From the NCBI GenBank assembly GCA_016617495.1, contig WYCU01000009.1:36426-100425 (forward strand): a stretch of DNA of 64,000 bases. The letters are read 5' to 3'. Positions 37,895 through 47,500 of the stretch are shown piece after piece. Within the stretch, counting starts at the first letter, position 1. The number at the start of each line of letters is the position of its first letter. The notes under the pieces are model-generated. The model had not been told where the DNA came from, did no database searches, and was given only the letters and a program-made list of their open reading frames with translations. Source of the DNA: Azonexaceae bacterium s22. GTDB taxonomy: Bacteria; Pseudomonadota; Gammaproteobacteria; Burkholderiales; Rhodocyclaceae. A program made the translations under genes and the position numbers.

Positions 37895-37941
37895 GCGTAT
37901 TCACGGTAACGCGCAAACTGCGCCACTCACCGCGAATACGC
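37895..37941. terminator. Convergent-gene hairpin between cysA and CZB gene
   Basis: A 13-base stem with one G-T position (GCGTATTCACGGT / ACCGCGAATACGC) and a 21-base loop, between the cysA stop (37887) and the CZB gene stop (37948). The position suggests a shared bidirectional terminator. No T-run is seen on the plus strand. Confidence 0.55.
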
Positions 37942-37947
37942 TTCGCC

Positions 37948-38376
37948 TTACTGCTTGACCTGACGCTCAAGCTGTTCGAGGCCGCTGACAACACGCATCG
38001 AACAAAGGTCGAATTCGCTGTTGAGAATGCGCCGGGCATCCTTCTCGCCATTCGCCTTGAACTGCCCGACCACTTCCGCCGCAGACTTGTGGAAAGCCGC
38101 GTGATCCTGGATCAGGCGCTGGAACGTCGGCACATCGCCGTAGAACTTGTTGCCATTGCCATGAATCCATTTGCCGAGATCGCAACGGTTATCGTGGCAG
38201 ATCACCGTCTCATCGAGCGCCTCGGTGCTGGTGCCATCGATGTAGGCAACCAGACGATGGCGCCAGTTGCGGTGGGCGTTGACCCACTTTTCGAAATCCA
38301 GATCCTCTTCCTGCAGGCCTTCGGTAGAACGGCCCTTGAAGAAAGACAGTTTGCGGAAGAAATCGAACAAAGCCAT
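37948..38376 (-). CDS. Stand-alone CZB (chemoreceptor zinc-binding) domain protein
   Basis: 142-aa cytoplasmic protein. After a basic N-terminus (ALFDFFRKLSFFKGRS) a four-helix CZB domain follows: WVNAHRNWRHRLVAYIDG, then ICHDNRCDLGKWIHGNGN (the HxxCxLGxW motif), then FQRLIQDHAAFHKSAAEVV. The His, Cys and further His residues bind zinc and sense HOCl or redox change in relatives. ATG 38376 has AGGAG seven bases upstream; the very long open frame beyond is shadow. It is divergent from hemA. Confidence 0.85.
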   Translation of the reverse strand: MALFDFFRKLSFFKGRSTEGLQEEDLDFEKWVNAHRNWRHRLVAYIDGTSTEALDETVICHDNRCDLGKWIHGNGNKFYGDVPTFQRLIQDHAAFHKSAAEVVGQFKANGEKDARRILNSEFDLCSMRVVSGLEQLERQVKQ

Positions 38377-38521
38377 GCGCATTCTCCTGAATTTGTTGTT
38401 GGAAACGGAATGAAACAGCGTTTCAATCGGTTTAAAAGCAAATTCTAATCCATCACCCGGCGAAAAACCTGACGGGGCATAGGGATAATCAAGCCCCCGG
38501 CAGGTGCGCATGACGCAGATG

Positions 38522-38527
38522 TTATAA
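38522..38527 (+). promoter_or_regulatory. -10 element of the hemA promoter
   Basis: A perfect TATAAT 36 bases upstream of the hemA GTG. The -35 region (38499-38504, GGCAGG) is poor, and a hairpin CCTGACGGGG / CCCCGGCAGG (38468-38477, 38495-38504) overlaps it, so an activator may be needed. Confidence 0.45.
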
Positions 38528-38562
38528 TCGGCGCCCCATTTTCGCGCGCGACACCTTTTCCG

Positions 38563-39813
38563 GTGATCTTTACCCTCGGCATCAACCATCACTCCGCTCC
38601 GCTCGCCATCCGCGAACGGGTGGCGTTTCATGCCGAGAAACTGCATCACGCGCTGGCCGATCTGGCCGGGCAGACAGCCGTCAAGGAAGCGGCCATCCTC
38701 TCGACCTGTAACCGCACGGAAATCTACTGCGCCGCCGAAACCCCGGAAGCGGTCATCGACTGGCTGGCCGCCTACCACCAAGTACCGCGCGGCGAAATCG
38801 CGCCTTACGTGTACACGCACGAACAACCCGAAGCCGTCCGGCATGCCTTCCGCGTCGCCAGCGGACTGGATTCGATGGTGATCGGCGAACCCCAGATTCT
38901 CGGCCAGATGAAGGATGCCATCCGGCTGGCCGAAGAAAGCGGGACGCTCGGCACGCAGTTGCACAAGCTCTTCCAGCGTGCCTTTTCGGTGGCCAAGGAA
39001 GTGCGCTCCAGCACGGCCATCGGCGCCAACATCGTCTCCATGGCGGCCGCCGGCGTGCACCTCGCCGAACGCATTTTCGAATCCATTGGCGAGCAGCGCG
39101 TGCTCTTCATTGGTGCCGGCGAGATGATCGAATTGTGCGCGGCGCACTTTTGCGCCAACCAGCCGCGCCAGGTCACCGTCGCCAACCGCACGGTGGAACG
39201 CGGCCGGGCGCTGGCCGAACGATACAACGGCACGGCCATCCGTCTCGACGAACTTGGGGAATATCTGCCCCAGCACGACATCGTCGTTTCCTGCACCGCC
39301 AGCCCGCTGCCGATCATCGGTCTCGGCATGGTCGAGCGGGCGATCAAGGCCCGCCGGCATCGGCCGATATTCATGATCGACCTCGCGGTCCCGCGCGATA
39401 TCGAAGAAGAGGTCGGCGAGCTCGACGACATCTTCCTCTACACCGTCGATGACCTGGCCCAGGTCGTGGAAAGCGGGCTCGAATCGCGGCAAGCCGCGGT
39501 TGTCGAAGCCGAGGACATCATCGCCGGTCGCGTACGCGATTTCCTCGGCTGGCTGCAGGCCCGCGACACGGTCCCGGTGATCCGCGCCCTGCGCGACACC
39601 GCCGAACGGGCGCGCCGCCACGAAGTCGAACATGCGCTCAAGCTGCTCGCCAAAGGCGAAGCGCCGGAAAAGGTACTGGAAAGCCTTTCCCAGCGCCTGA
39701 CCAACAAGCTCCTGCACGCCCCCACGCAATCCCTGAATCTCGCCGAAGGCGACGAACGTAGCCAGCTGCAGAACGCTGCCGCCCGCCTCTTCCATCTGCA
39801 CACGGGCGAATAG
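38563..39813 (+). CDS. hemA: Glutamyl-tRNA reductase
   Basis: HemA (416 aa) reduces glutamyl-tRNA to glutamate-1-semialdehyde, first step of tetrapyrrole synthesis. The catalytic Cys49 lies in [26 protein letters not shown], the NADPH-binding region [14 protein letters not shown], and the dimerisation helix at the C-terminus are present. Start is GTG at 38563, fixed by the conserved [13 protein letters not shown]. It heads a hemA-prfA-prmC-grxD cluster, the same order as in many proteobacteria. Confidence 0.97.
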   Translation: MIFTLGINHHSAPLAIRERVAFHAEKLHHALADLAGQTAVKEAAILSTCNRTEIYCAAETPEAVIDWLAAYHQVPRGEIAPYVYTHEQPEAVRHAFRVASGLDSMVIGEPQILGQMKDAIRLAEESGTLGTQLHKLFQRAFSVAKEVRSSTAIGANIVSMAAAGVHLAERIFESIGEQRVLFIGAGEMIELCAAHFCANQPRQVTVANRTVERGRALAERYNGTAIRLDELGEYLPQHDIVVSCTASPLPIIGLGMVERAIKARRHRPIFMIDLAVPRDIEEEVGELDDIFLYTVDDLAQVVESGLESRQAAVVEAEDIIAGRVRDFLGWLQARDTVPVIRALRDTAERARRHEVEHALKLLAKGEAPEKVLESLSQRLTNKLLHAPTQSLNLAEGDERSQLQNAAARLFHLHTGE

Positions 39814-39846
39814 CGGCCCCGCCGCGCGTCTGTTTCCCGCACAACC

Positions 39847-40929
39847 ATGAAGCCATCCATCCGCCAGAAACTGGAACTCCTGGTCGACCGTCTCGACGAA
39901 ATCGACCGCATGCTTGCTGCCCCGGATGCGGCCGGCAACATGGAGCAGTTCCGCAAGCTCTCGCGCGAACGCGCCGAAGTCGAGCCGGTCGTGCTGCAAT
40001 TCAACGCTTTCCGCCAGGCCGAAAACGACATCGTCGAGGCCGAAGCCATGCTGGCCGACCCGGACATGCGCGAATTCGCGGCCGAGGAAATTGCTGCCGC
40101 CAAGGAAAAACTCCCGGCATTCGAGCTGGAACTGCAAAAGCTGCTGTTGCCCAAAGACCCCAACGACGAACGCAGCGTCCTGCTCGAAATCCGCGCCGGC
40201 ACCGGCGGCGACGAATCGGCGCTGTTCGCCGGCGACCTCTTCCGCATGTACTCGCGCTACGCCGAACGCCAGCGCTGGCAGGTCGAAGTCATGTCGGCCA
40301 GCGAATCCGACCTCGGCGGCTATCGCGAAATCATCTGCCGCATCGGCGGCTTTGGCGCCTACTCGCGCCTCAAGTTTGAATCCGGCGGCCATCGCGTCCA
40401 GCGCGTGCCGGAAACCGAAACCCAGGGCCGTATTCACACCTCGGCCTGCACCGTCGCCATCATGCCGGAAGCCGACGAGGTCGAAGACGTCAACCTCAAC
40501 CCCGCCGACCTGCGCATTGACACCTTCCGCGCCTCCGGTGCCGGCGGCCAGCACATCAACAAAACCGACTCCGCCGTGCGCATCACCCACCTGCCCACCG
40601 GCATCGTCGCCGAATGTCAGGATGGCCGCTCGCAGCACGCCAACAAGGCCTCGGCGATGAAAGTGCTCGCCGCGCGCATCAAGGACGTGCAGCTGCGCGC
40701 CCAGCAAAGCCACATCGCCAGCACGCGCAAGAGCCTCATCGGCTCCGGCGACCGCTCCGAGCGCATCCGCACCTACAACTTCCCGCAGGGGCGCATCACC
40801 GATCACCGCATCAACCTGACGCTCTACAAAATCGCCGCGATCATGGATGGCGACATGGACGAACTGCTCGACGCACTCGCCGCCGAACACCAGGCCGACC
40901 TGCTCGCCGAACTGGCGGAACAGCAATGA
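39847..40929 (+). CDS. prfA: Peptide chain release factor 1
   Basis: RF1 (360 aa) terminates at UAA and UAG. The catalytic GGQ is at residues 233-235, whose Gln is methylated by PrmC, encoded next. The anticodon PxT tripeptide occurs as PET in [16 protein letters not shown] (E. coli PAT). The remaining conserved blocks ([34 protein letters not shown]) are intact. It overlaps prmC by four bases. Confidence 0.97.
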   Translation: MKPSIRQKLELLVDRLDEIDRMLAAPDAAGNMEQFRKLSRERAEVEPVVLQFNAFRQAENDIVEAEAMLADPDMREFAAEEIAAAKEKLPAFELELQKLLLPKDPNDERSVLLEIRAGTGGDESALFAGDLFRMYSRYAERQRWQVEVMSASESDLGGYREIICRIGGFGAYSRLKFESGGHRVQRVPETETQGRIHTSACTVAIMPEADEVEDVNLNPADLRIDTFRASGAGGQHINKTDSAVRITHLPTGIVAECQDGRSQHANKASAMKVLAARIKDVQLRAQQSHIASTRKSLIGSGDRSERIRTYNFPQGRITDHRINLTLYKIAAIMDGDMDELLDALAAEHQADLLAELAEQQ

Positions 40930-41738
40930 CCCTGGGCGAAGCCCTCGCCGCCGCCCGCCAGCACATCGAGCGCCTCGACGCCCGCCTGCTGCTGCAATAC
41001 GCCACCGGCTGCACCCACACCGACCTGCTGGCGCGCCCGGAAACCCCGGTCATCGCCCCGGCCTGGGCGCAATTCGCCGAATGGGTCGAGCGCCGTGCGG
41101 CGGGCGAGCCGCTCGCCTACCTGGTCGGCGAAGCCGAATTTCGCGGGCTGGTATTCATGGTCACGCCCGATGTCCTGATCCCGCGCCCGGAAACCGAAGT
41201 ACTCATCGAACTGGCGCTGGCCCGTCTGGTTGGCCTGGAAAAGCCGCGCGTCGTCGACCTCGGCACCGGGTCGGGCATCATCGCCATTTCGCTGGCGCTC
41301 GAAAGCCCCCAAAGCCGGATTGTCGCGGTCGACTGCTCAAAAGGGGCCATTTCCGTGGCGCGAAACAACGCCGGTCGATTGGGGGCCCAAGTGGATTTCC
41401 GGACCGGTCACTGGTTCAAACCACTTGCCGGCGAACGATTCGACCTCATCGTATCGAACCCGCCCTACGTCGCCGCCAACGACCCGCACCTCGCGCTCAA
41501 CGGCTTGCCGCACGAACCGCAAGGCGCACTGACCGATGGCGCCGACGGTTTATCCTGCATTCGCGAAATCGTTGCCGACGCCCCTGCCCACCTCGTTCCC
41601 GGGGGCTGGCTATTGTTCGAGCACGGTTACGACCAGGGCGAAGCCAGCCGGAACTTATTGACCGCCACCGGGTTCAAAAACGCGTTCACTCAGCCCGACC
41701 TCGCGGGAATACCCCGCGTTTCGGGCGGCCAACTGTAA
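40926..41738 (+). CDS. prmC: Release factor glutamine methyltransferase PrmC
   Basis: 270 aa. PrmC methylates the GGQ glutamine of RF1/RF2. An N-terminal helical domain precedes the Rossmann SAM domain: [35 protein letters not shown], the catalytic NPPY (near 178, [13 protein letters not shown]) and [14 protein letters not shown]. An interspersed element copy (41319) encodes IVAVD exactly where the family has its acidic SAM motif. The start overlaps prfA (ATGA). Confidence 0.95.
   Translation: MTLGEALAAARQHIERLDARLLLQYATGCTHTDLLARPETPVIAPAWAQFAEWVERRAAGEPLAYLVGEAEFRGLVFMVTPDVLIPRPETEVLIELALARLVGLEKPRVVDLGTGSGIIAISLALESPQSRIVAVDCSKGAISVARNNAGRLGAQVDFRTGHWFKPLAGERFDLIVSNPPYVAANDPHLALNGLPHEPQGALTDGADGLSCIREIVADAPAHLVPGGWLLFEHGYDQGEASRNLLTATGFKNAFTQPDLAGIPRVSGGQL
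41319..41355 (+). repeat. Interspersed element, in-frame copy in prmC
   Basis: Exact 15-nt core followed by TGCTC, A4, GGGGCC and ATTTCC. It encodes IVAVD in PrmC and is in the same direction as the gene. Confidence 0.8.
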
Positions 41739-41750
41739 TCAGGAGATAGC

Positions 41751-42071
41751 ATGTCCGACGTTCAACAACGCATCCACGCCACCGTCACCGGCAACCCCGT
41801 CGTCCTCTACATGAAAGGCGACGCCCGTTTTCCGCAGTGCGGCTTTTCCGCCACTGCCGTGCAAATCCTGAAGGTTTGCGGGGTCAACGATTTCGTTACC
41901 GTGAACGTGCTGGCGGACGAAGAGATTCGCCAGGGCGTCAAAGACTACGCCAACTGGCCGACCATCCCCCAGCTCTACATCAAGGGCGAATTCATCGGCG
42001 GCTGCGACATCATGAAAGAGATGTACCACAGCGGCGAACTGCAGGCCCTGCTCAAGGACCTCACCGCCTGA
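41751..42071 (+). CDS. grxD: Monothiol glutaredoxin (Grx4 type)
   Basis: 106-aa CGFS glutaredoxin that carries or transfers [2Fe-2S] clusters with glutathione. The CGFS active site is at residues 30-33 (FPQCGFSATAVQIL). WPTIPQLYIKGEFIGGCDIMKEMY completes the GSH-binding groove. AGGAGA precedes the ATG. It ends the hemA cluster. Confidence 0.97.
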   Translation: MSDVQQRIHATVTGNPVVLYMKGDARFPQCGFSATAVQILKVCGVNDFVTVNVLADEEIRQGVKDYANWPTIPQLYIKGEFIGGCDIMKEMYHSGELQALLKDLTA

Positions 42072-42085
42072 AACCTCGCCAGGAC

Positions 42086-42520
42086 TCAGCCACAAGGCCC
42101 GGCGGCCTTGTGGCGTGCCCAGCGCCCTTGTAACCAGCCACCGGCGACCATCGCCGCCAGGAAAATCGGCACCTCGCCGTTACCGAGCGCCAGGCCGGCC
42201 AGCGCCGGCGCCGGGCAATACCCCGCCAGCCCCCAGCCCAAGCCGAACAGCGCACCACCCACGATCAGTGGACGGTCAATGGACTTTTTCGGCAAATCCG
42301 GAAAAGCCGGCTTGAACCACGGCCGCTGCATGCGCGGCGCCAGCTGAAATCCGACCAGCGAAAGCACGACCGCGCCCCCCAGCACCCCCATCAAGGCCGG
42401 CCGCCAGTTGCCGGACCAATCGAGAAAGCCCAGCACCTCGCCCGGATCGATCATCCCCGAGATCGCCAGTCCGAAACCGAAGAGGCTACCCGCCAGCAAT
42501 CCGCTCAACGCCTCTGTCAT
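42086..42520 (-). CDS. YeeE/YedE-family half-transporter, second subunit
   Basis: 144-aa membrane protein of the sulfur-transport (YeeE/YedE) family. It starts ALSGLLAGSLFGFGLAISGMIDPGEVLGFLDWSGNWRPAL, the family opening, and contains GYCPAPALAGLALG near the end with a Cys in the channel. In TsuA both halves are one chain; here they are two genes. ATG 42520 matches family N-termini; a GTG at 42532 overlapping the preceding stop is possible. Function is probably uptake of thiosulfate-like sulfur. Confidence 0.85.
   Translation of the reverse strand: MTEALSGLLAGSLFGFGLAISGMIDPGEVLGFLDWSGNWRPALMGVLGGAVVLSLVGFQLAPRMQRPWFKPAFPDLPKKSIDRPLIVGGALFGLGWGLAGYCPAPALAGLALGNGEVPIFLAAMVAGGWLQGRWARHKAAGPCG
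42089..42114. terminator. Hairpin between grxD and the YeeE gene end
   Basis: A ten-base stem GCCACAAGGC / GCCTTGTGGC with a short CCGGCG loop, 18 bases after the grxD stop and inside the last codons of the convergent YeeE gene. No T-run follows on either strand, so terminator function is moderate at best. Confidence 0.45.
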
Positions 42521-42528
42521 TGTCGTTT

Positions 42529-42990
42529 TCACGCCGGCACCCCCAGCCAGTGACGCAACAGGCTCGCGGTAAACACGCCGACCCCCATGAAAGCCAGCAC
42601 GGCCACGGCCGAACGCGGCGCCAGGCGCCCCAGTCCGCACACCCCATGACCGCTGGTGCACCCACTGCCCAAACGCGTACCCCACCCCACCAGCAGCCCG
42701 GCGACCATCAGCCAGCCAGCCCCCAGTTGCGGCCGGGTGACGACATCCAGCGCCGGCCAGAGGCGAACCGCCCCCCAGGCACCGCCGATGACGCCCGCCA
42801 GAAACAACCAGCGCCACAGCCCGCCTTCATTCAAGGCACCGAAAAAAATGCCGCTGACCCCGGCGATACGGCCAATACTTAAATAAAGCACCACCGCAGC
42901 GGCACCGATCAATACGCCGCCGATCAAGGCCGCAGCGGGAATCCCGACAAACTGCGCGCTCATCCAGGCAGGCAAGGCGTGCTCAATCAC
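42529..42990 (-). CDS. YeeE/YedE-family half-transporter, first subunit
   Basis: 153-aa membrane protein. It contains the hallmark RLGSGCTSGHGVCGLGRLAPRS with two cysteines and a GIAGVSGIFFGAL-like motif (GRIAGVSGIF). These cysteines guide sulfur anions in TsuA-like channels. Start GTG at 42990 is chosen because AGGAGG lies eight bases upstream; the ATG at 42963 lacks one. It forms a two-gene operon with the second half. Confidence 0.85.
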   Translation of the reverse strand: MIEHALPAWMSAQFVGIPAAALIGGVLIGAAAVVLYLSIGRIAGVSGIFFGALNEGGLWRWLFLAGVIGGAWGAVRLWPALDVVTRPQLGAGWLMVAGLLVGWGTRLGSGCTSGHGVCGLGRLAPRSAVAVLAFMGVGVFTASLLRHWLGVPA

Positions 42991-43284
42991 GGACCGTCCC
43001 TCCTGCCACTTCCACACGATCGTCATTCATTTGCCAGGGGCCGGCATCCCGCACCGCCATCGACACTGTGCTCATCTTGTTATTCCATCCCTATATTAGT
43101 CGCGGCTGATTTTAAACGGGCGCCATTGCAGGCTGCAAATGCCACGACCACACCAAATGGTCTGAACCGGACGCGTCGTGACGCTTAACACTGGATTTCT
43201 GAAATCCCCTCACCGATAATCGGACGGCATGAGCCGGGTATCCGCTCCGCCCGACCAACGTTAACGCTTGCCGCAGGATCCATC
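42991..43284. other. Divergent promoter region before RND operon
   Basis: About 290 non-coding bases between the YeeE pair and the RND operon. It contains AT-rich TTATTCC...TATATTAG (43080-43098), a likely promoter, but no clear operator and no local regulator gene. Nothing else is recognised. Confidence 0.5.
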
Positions 43285-44502
43285 ATGTCTCTTACCCTCC
43301 CCCCCCGCGTTTCCGATCGTTACGGACGTCGCCAGTGGATTGCCGGTTTTGCCTCCCTGGGCCTCCTGGCCCTCGCGGCTTGCGAGAAACATGCCCCTCC
43401 CGCCCCGCCTGCACCGGTGGTGCAAGTGGCCGAAGTGGCGCAGCGGGATGTGCCGATTTACATGGAATGGATTGGCGCCCTCGACGGCAACGTCAACGCC
43501 GTCATTCGCCCGCAAGTCACGGGCTATCTGATCAAGCAGCACTACCGCGAAGGTGACCTGGTCAAGAAAGGGCAACTGCTTTTCGAAATCGATGCACGCA
43601 CTTTCGAAGCCGCCTTGCAGGAAGCCAAAGGCGTTCGCGCCCAGAAACAGGCGCGTGTGGATACCACCTCGGCCAACCTCGCGCGCATCAAACCCCTTGC
43701 CGCCAAAAACGCAGTGAGCCAGAAGGACCTGGACGATGCGACGGGCGCCTATCAATCGTCCCGTGCGGAACTTGAGGCCGCGGACGCCAACATGCAAACG
43801 GCCAAGCTCAACCTTGGCTTCACCAAGATCACCTCGCCGGTGACCGGTATCGCCGGCATCGCCAAGGCACAGATTGGCGATCTGCTCAGCCCGAGCAGCC
43901 CGACCGAATTGACCACCGTTTCCGTGGTCGATCCGATCAAGGTCTATTTCAACATCAGCGAACGCGAGTACCTTAAGGTAGCCAATGCCGCGCTCGCCTC
44001 CGGCAAAAAAACGGAAAACGTTCCTCTGGAACTGATCCTGGTCGATGGCTCGACCTATCCGCACGAGGGCAAGGTAGCCGTGCTCAATCGCCAGGTGGAC
44101 GTCAACACCGGCACCTTCAAGGTCGCCGCACTGTTCCCCAACCCGAACAATCTGTTGCGCCCCGGACAATACGGCAAGGTGCGCGCCACGATGTCTGTCG
44201 CCAAAGGGGCCTTGCTTGTACCCCAACGCGCAGTTACCGAAATGCAAGGCAAATATCTCGTTGCGGTCGTCGGCGCGGACAACAAGGTCGACGTTCGACC
44301 GGTGAGTGTCGGCGAGCGTATCGGGTCGGAATGGCTGATCGCCGAAGGCCTCAAGCCCGGCGAACGGATCGTGGTCGAGGGCACCCAGAAGGCGCGCCCG
44401 GGCATCACCGTCGATCCCAAGCCATACGAGCCCCCCAAACCGCCCGCCGCGAAAGCCCAAAAAGAAGCCAATACCCCAGCGACGCCGGCTGCCAAGGAAT
44501 AA
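43285..44502 (+). CDS. RND efflux periplasmic adaptor (AcrA/MexA family)
   Basis: 405-aa lipoprotein adaptor. Lipobox LAAC (Cys about 33), then lipoyl half (RPQVTGYLIKQHYREGDLVKKGQLLFEID), coiled-coil hairpin (ALQEAK...LDDATGAYQSSRAELEAADAN), second lipoyl half (FTKITSPVTGIAGIAKAQIGDLLSP) and a Pro/Ala/Lys-rich tail. It connects the RND pump to the outer-membrane channel. The ATG at 43285 is used. First gene of a three-gene efflux operon. Confidence 0.95.
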   Translation: MSLTLPPRVSDRYGRRQWIAGFASLGLLALAACEKHAPPAPPAPVVQVAEVAQRDVPIYMEWIGALDGNVNAVIRPQVTGYLIKQHYREGDLVKKGQLLFEIDARTFEAALQEAKGVRAQKQARVDTTSANLARIKPLAAKNAVSQKDLDDATGAYQSSRAELEAADANMQTAKLNLGFTKITSPVTGIAGIAKAQIGDLLSPSSPTELTTVSVVDPIKVYFNISEREYLKVANAALASGKKTENVPLELILVDGSTYPHEGKVAVLNRQVDVNTGTFKVAALFPNPNNLLRPGQYGKVRATMSVAKGALLVPQRAVTEMQGKYLVAVVGADNKVDVRPVSVGERIGSEWLIAEGLKPGERIVVEGTQKARPGITVDPKPYEPPKPPAAKAQKEANTPATPAAKE

Positions 44503-44508
44503 ACGGAC

Positions 44509-47500
44509 ATGTCACGCTTCTTCATCAACCGGCCCATCGTGGCCATGGTCATCTCGATCCTGATGACCATCGTGGGGCTGGTGGCCATGTCGAGCCTGCC
44601 GATTGCCCAATTCCCGAACATCGTTCCGCCGCAAATCCAGGTCAACAGCACCTATACCGGTGCCGATGCGCTGACCGTCGAACAAGCCGTGGCCACCCCG
44701 ATCGAGCAACAGATGTCGGGGGTCGACAACATGGATTACATGTATTCGATCAACGCCAACAACGGCCAATCGACGCTTTATGTCACCTTCGATGTGTCGA
44801 CGGATGCCAACACCGACCAACTGCTGGCGCAGATGCGCGAAGGCCAGGCCGAATCGCAACTGCCTTCGGCTGTGCGCAACTATGGCGTGACCGTACAAAA
44901 ATCCACGTCGTCGCCGCTGCTCATGTTCGCGCTGTATTCGCCGAACGGGACTTACGACAATATCTTCCTGGCGAACTACGCCTACATCAACATCAATGAC
45001 CAGATGACCCGGGTCAAGGGTATCGCCAGCGTCACAGTGTTCGGTGCCGGCCAATACGCGATGCGTCTCTGGGTCCGCCCGGATGTACTCGCGAAGCTGA
45101 ACATCACGATTCCGGAAATCGTCAACGCGATCAACAACCAGAACACGGTTAACCCGGCGGGCCAGATCGGGGCGGAGCCCGTTCCGCCAGGCCAGGAGTT
45201 CACCTATGCCGTGCGCGCCCAAGGCCGTCTGGTGACCCCGGAAGATTTCGCCGACGTGGTCCTGCGCGCCAACCCCGATGGCTCGGTGGTGCGCGTCGGC
45301 GATGTCGCACGCATTGAACTAGGCGCCCAGACCTACAACATGGAAGGGCGCCTCAACGGCAAACCGGCTGCGCTGGTCGCCCTGTACCAGATGCCGGGGG
45401 CCAATGCCCTCGATGCGGCCAATGGCGCCAAGGCGCTGATGGAAAAAATCAAGGCAGGTTTCCCGCCTGACCTGGATTACGTCATCGCGCTCGACACGAC
45501 ACTGGCCGTCACCGAAGGCATCAAGGAAATCCAGCACACGCTGTTCGAGGCGCTGGTGCTGGTCATCATCGTCGTCTTCATCTTCCTTCAAGGCTGGCGC
45601 GCCACCCTGATTCCGCTGCTGGCCGTTCCGGTTTCGCTGGTCGGCACCTTCATGCTCTTCCCGCTTTTCGGATTCTCGATCAATACGCTGTCGCTGTTTG
45701 GCCTCGTACTGGCCATTGGCCTCGTCGTTGACGATGCGATCGTGGTCGTTGAGGCCGTCGAACATCACATCGAACATGGTCTCACGCCGAAAGAGGCCAC
45801 GCTCAAGGCCATGAGCGAGGTTACCGGCCCGGTCATCGCCATCGCTGTCATCCTCGCAGCGGTCTTCATTCCCACGGCCTTCATTCCCGGCATCACCGGG
45901 CAGCTCTACCAACAGTTTGCCGTCACCATCGCCATTTCCGTCATCATCTCCGCATTCAACGCGCTGACGCTCAGCCCGGCGCTCTGCGCCCTGTTGCTGC
46001 GCCCGAAAGTGCGGGGCACCGGCCCGCTACAGAAGTTCTACGATGGCTTCAACAAGCGCTTCGAGCGCCTTACCGGCGGCTACGTCGGCGTCTGCCGGCT
46101 GGCCATTCGCAAGAGCCTGCTCAGCCTGATCTTCCTTGTCGGCGTGACCGCTCTGGCCGGCTTTTTTGGCAAGACCCTCCCCGCCGGTTTTTTGCCGGAT
46201 GAGGACCAGGGCTATGTCTTTGCCGGCATCCAGCTGCCGGATGCCAGCTCACTGCAACGCACGTCGGAAATTGCCCGTCAGGCAGAGGAGATAATCAAGG
46301 AAGTGCCGGGCGTGAAGTTTGTCACCTCCATCGTCGGCTACAGCATGCTCAGCCAGGTACAGAACACGTACAGCGCCTTCTTCTTTGTCACCTTTGAAGA
46401 ATGGTCCAAGCGCCAGAAGCCCGAGGAACAATACGGTGCAATCAAGGCCGAATTGTCGAAACGGCTTGCCGGCATTCCGGGGGCCATCGGCTTCGCCTTC
46501 CCGCCGCCGGCCATTCAGGGCGTCGGGGTTTCCGGCGGAGCAACTTTCGTGCTTCAGGATCGCGCCGGGAAGGATATTGCCTTCCTCGCCGAAAACACCA
46601 CGAAATTCATCGAAGCCGCCAAGAAACGTCCCGAATTCGCCAGCGTGACCACCACTTTCCGTCCGGTCGTTCCTCAGCTGTTTATTGACGTCGACCGCGA
46701 CAAGGTCCTCAAACAGGGCGTGGATATCAAGGATGTCTATCAGACCTTGCAGAGCTTCCTTGGGAGCGGCTTCATCAACTATTTCAACCGTTTTGGGCGC
46801 CAGTGGCAGGTCTTCGTTCAGGCGGAGGGTGAATTCCGGACCGATATCGACAACGTGGGGCAGTTCTATGTCCGCAACAAGGAGGGGCAACCTGTCCCGC
46901 TGGCGGCATTGATCTCCGTGCGCAGTATCGCGGGACCGGAATTCACGATGCGCTACAACCAGTACCGCAGCGCGCAAATCAACGCATCGGCGGCACCGGG
47001 TTACAGTTCCGCCCAGGTGATGCGCGCGCTGGAAGAGGTATTCGCGGAAACAATGCCCAACGAGATGGGGTACGGCTACATGGGCATGTCCTTCCAGGAA
47101 GAGAAAGCCCAAAAGGGTGTTCCGGCAGCGGCCATCTTCGCCTTCTCGCTGCTCTGCGTTTTCCTGATTCTTGCCGCTCAGTACGAAAGCTGGTCGCTGC
47201 CCTTTTCCGTGCTGCTCGGTACGCCGATTGCCATTGCCGGCGCATTCATCGCACTGCTGCTACGCGGACAGGAACTCAACGTCTACGCCCAGATCGGCCT
47301 GGTCATGCTGATCGGTCTGGCGGCGAAGAATGCAATTCTCATCGTTGAATTCGCCAAGATGGAGTACGAAAAAGGCGAGCTTGGCCTCGTCGATGCCACG
47401 CTGAAAGGCGCCCAGTTGCGCCTGCGCCCGATCCTGATGACCTCATTTGCCTTTGTCCTGGGCTGCGTCCCGTTGGCGCTGGCAAGCGGCTCGGGTGCAA

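Noticed and set aside
38377-40926. A very long minus-strand open frame (continuous with the CZB gene) across hemA and prfA
   Set aside because: Amino acid composition is GC-shadow like (His/Asp/Gly/Ala/Arg-rich), it lies antisense to two certain genes, and the CZB domain has its own start with a good ribosome site.
46688-46703. Element-like core in the RND pump gene
   Set aside because: The bases encode the family-conserved DVDRDK, and the downstream A-tract/GCC part is not kept, so it is probably coincidence; left out of the copy count.
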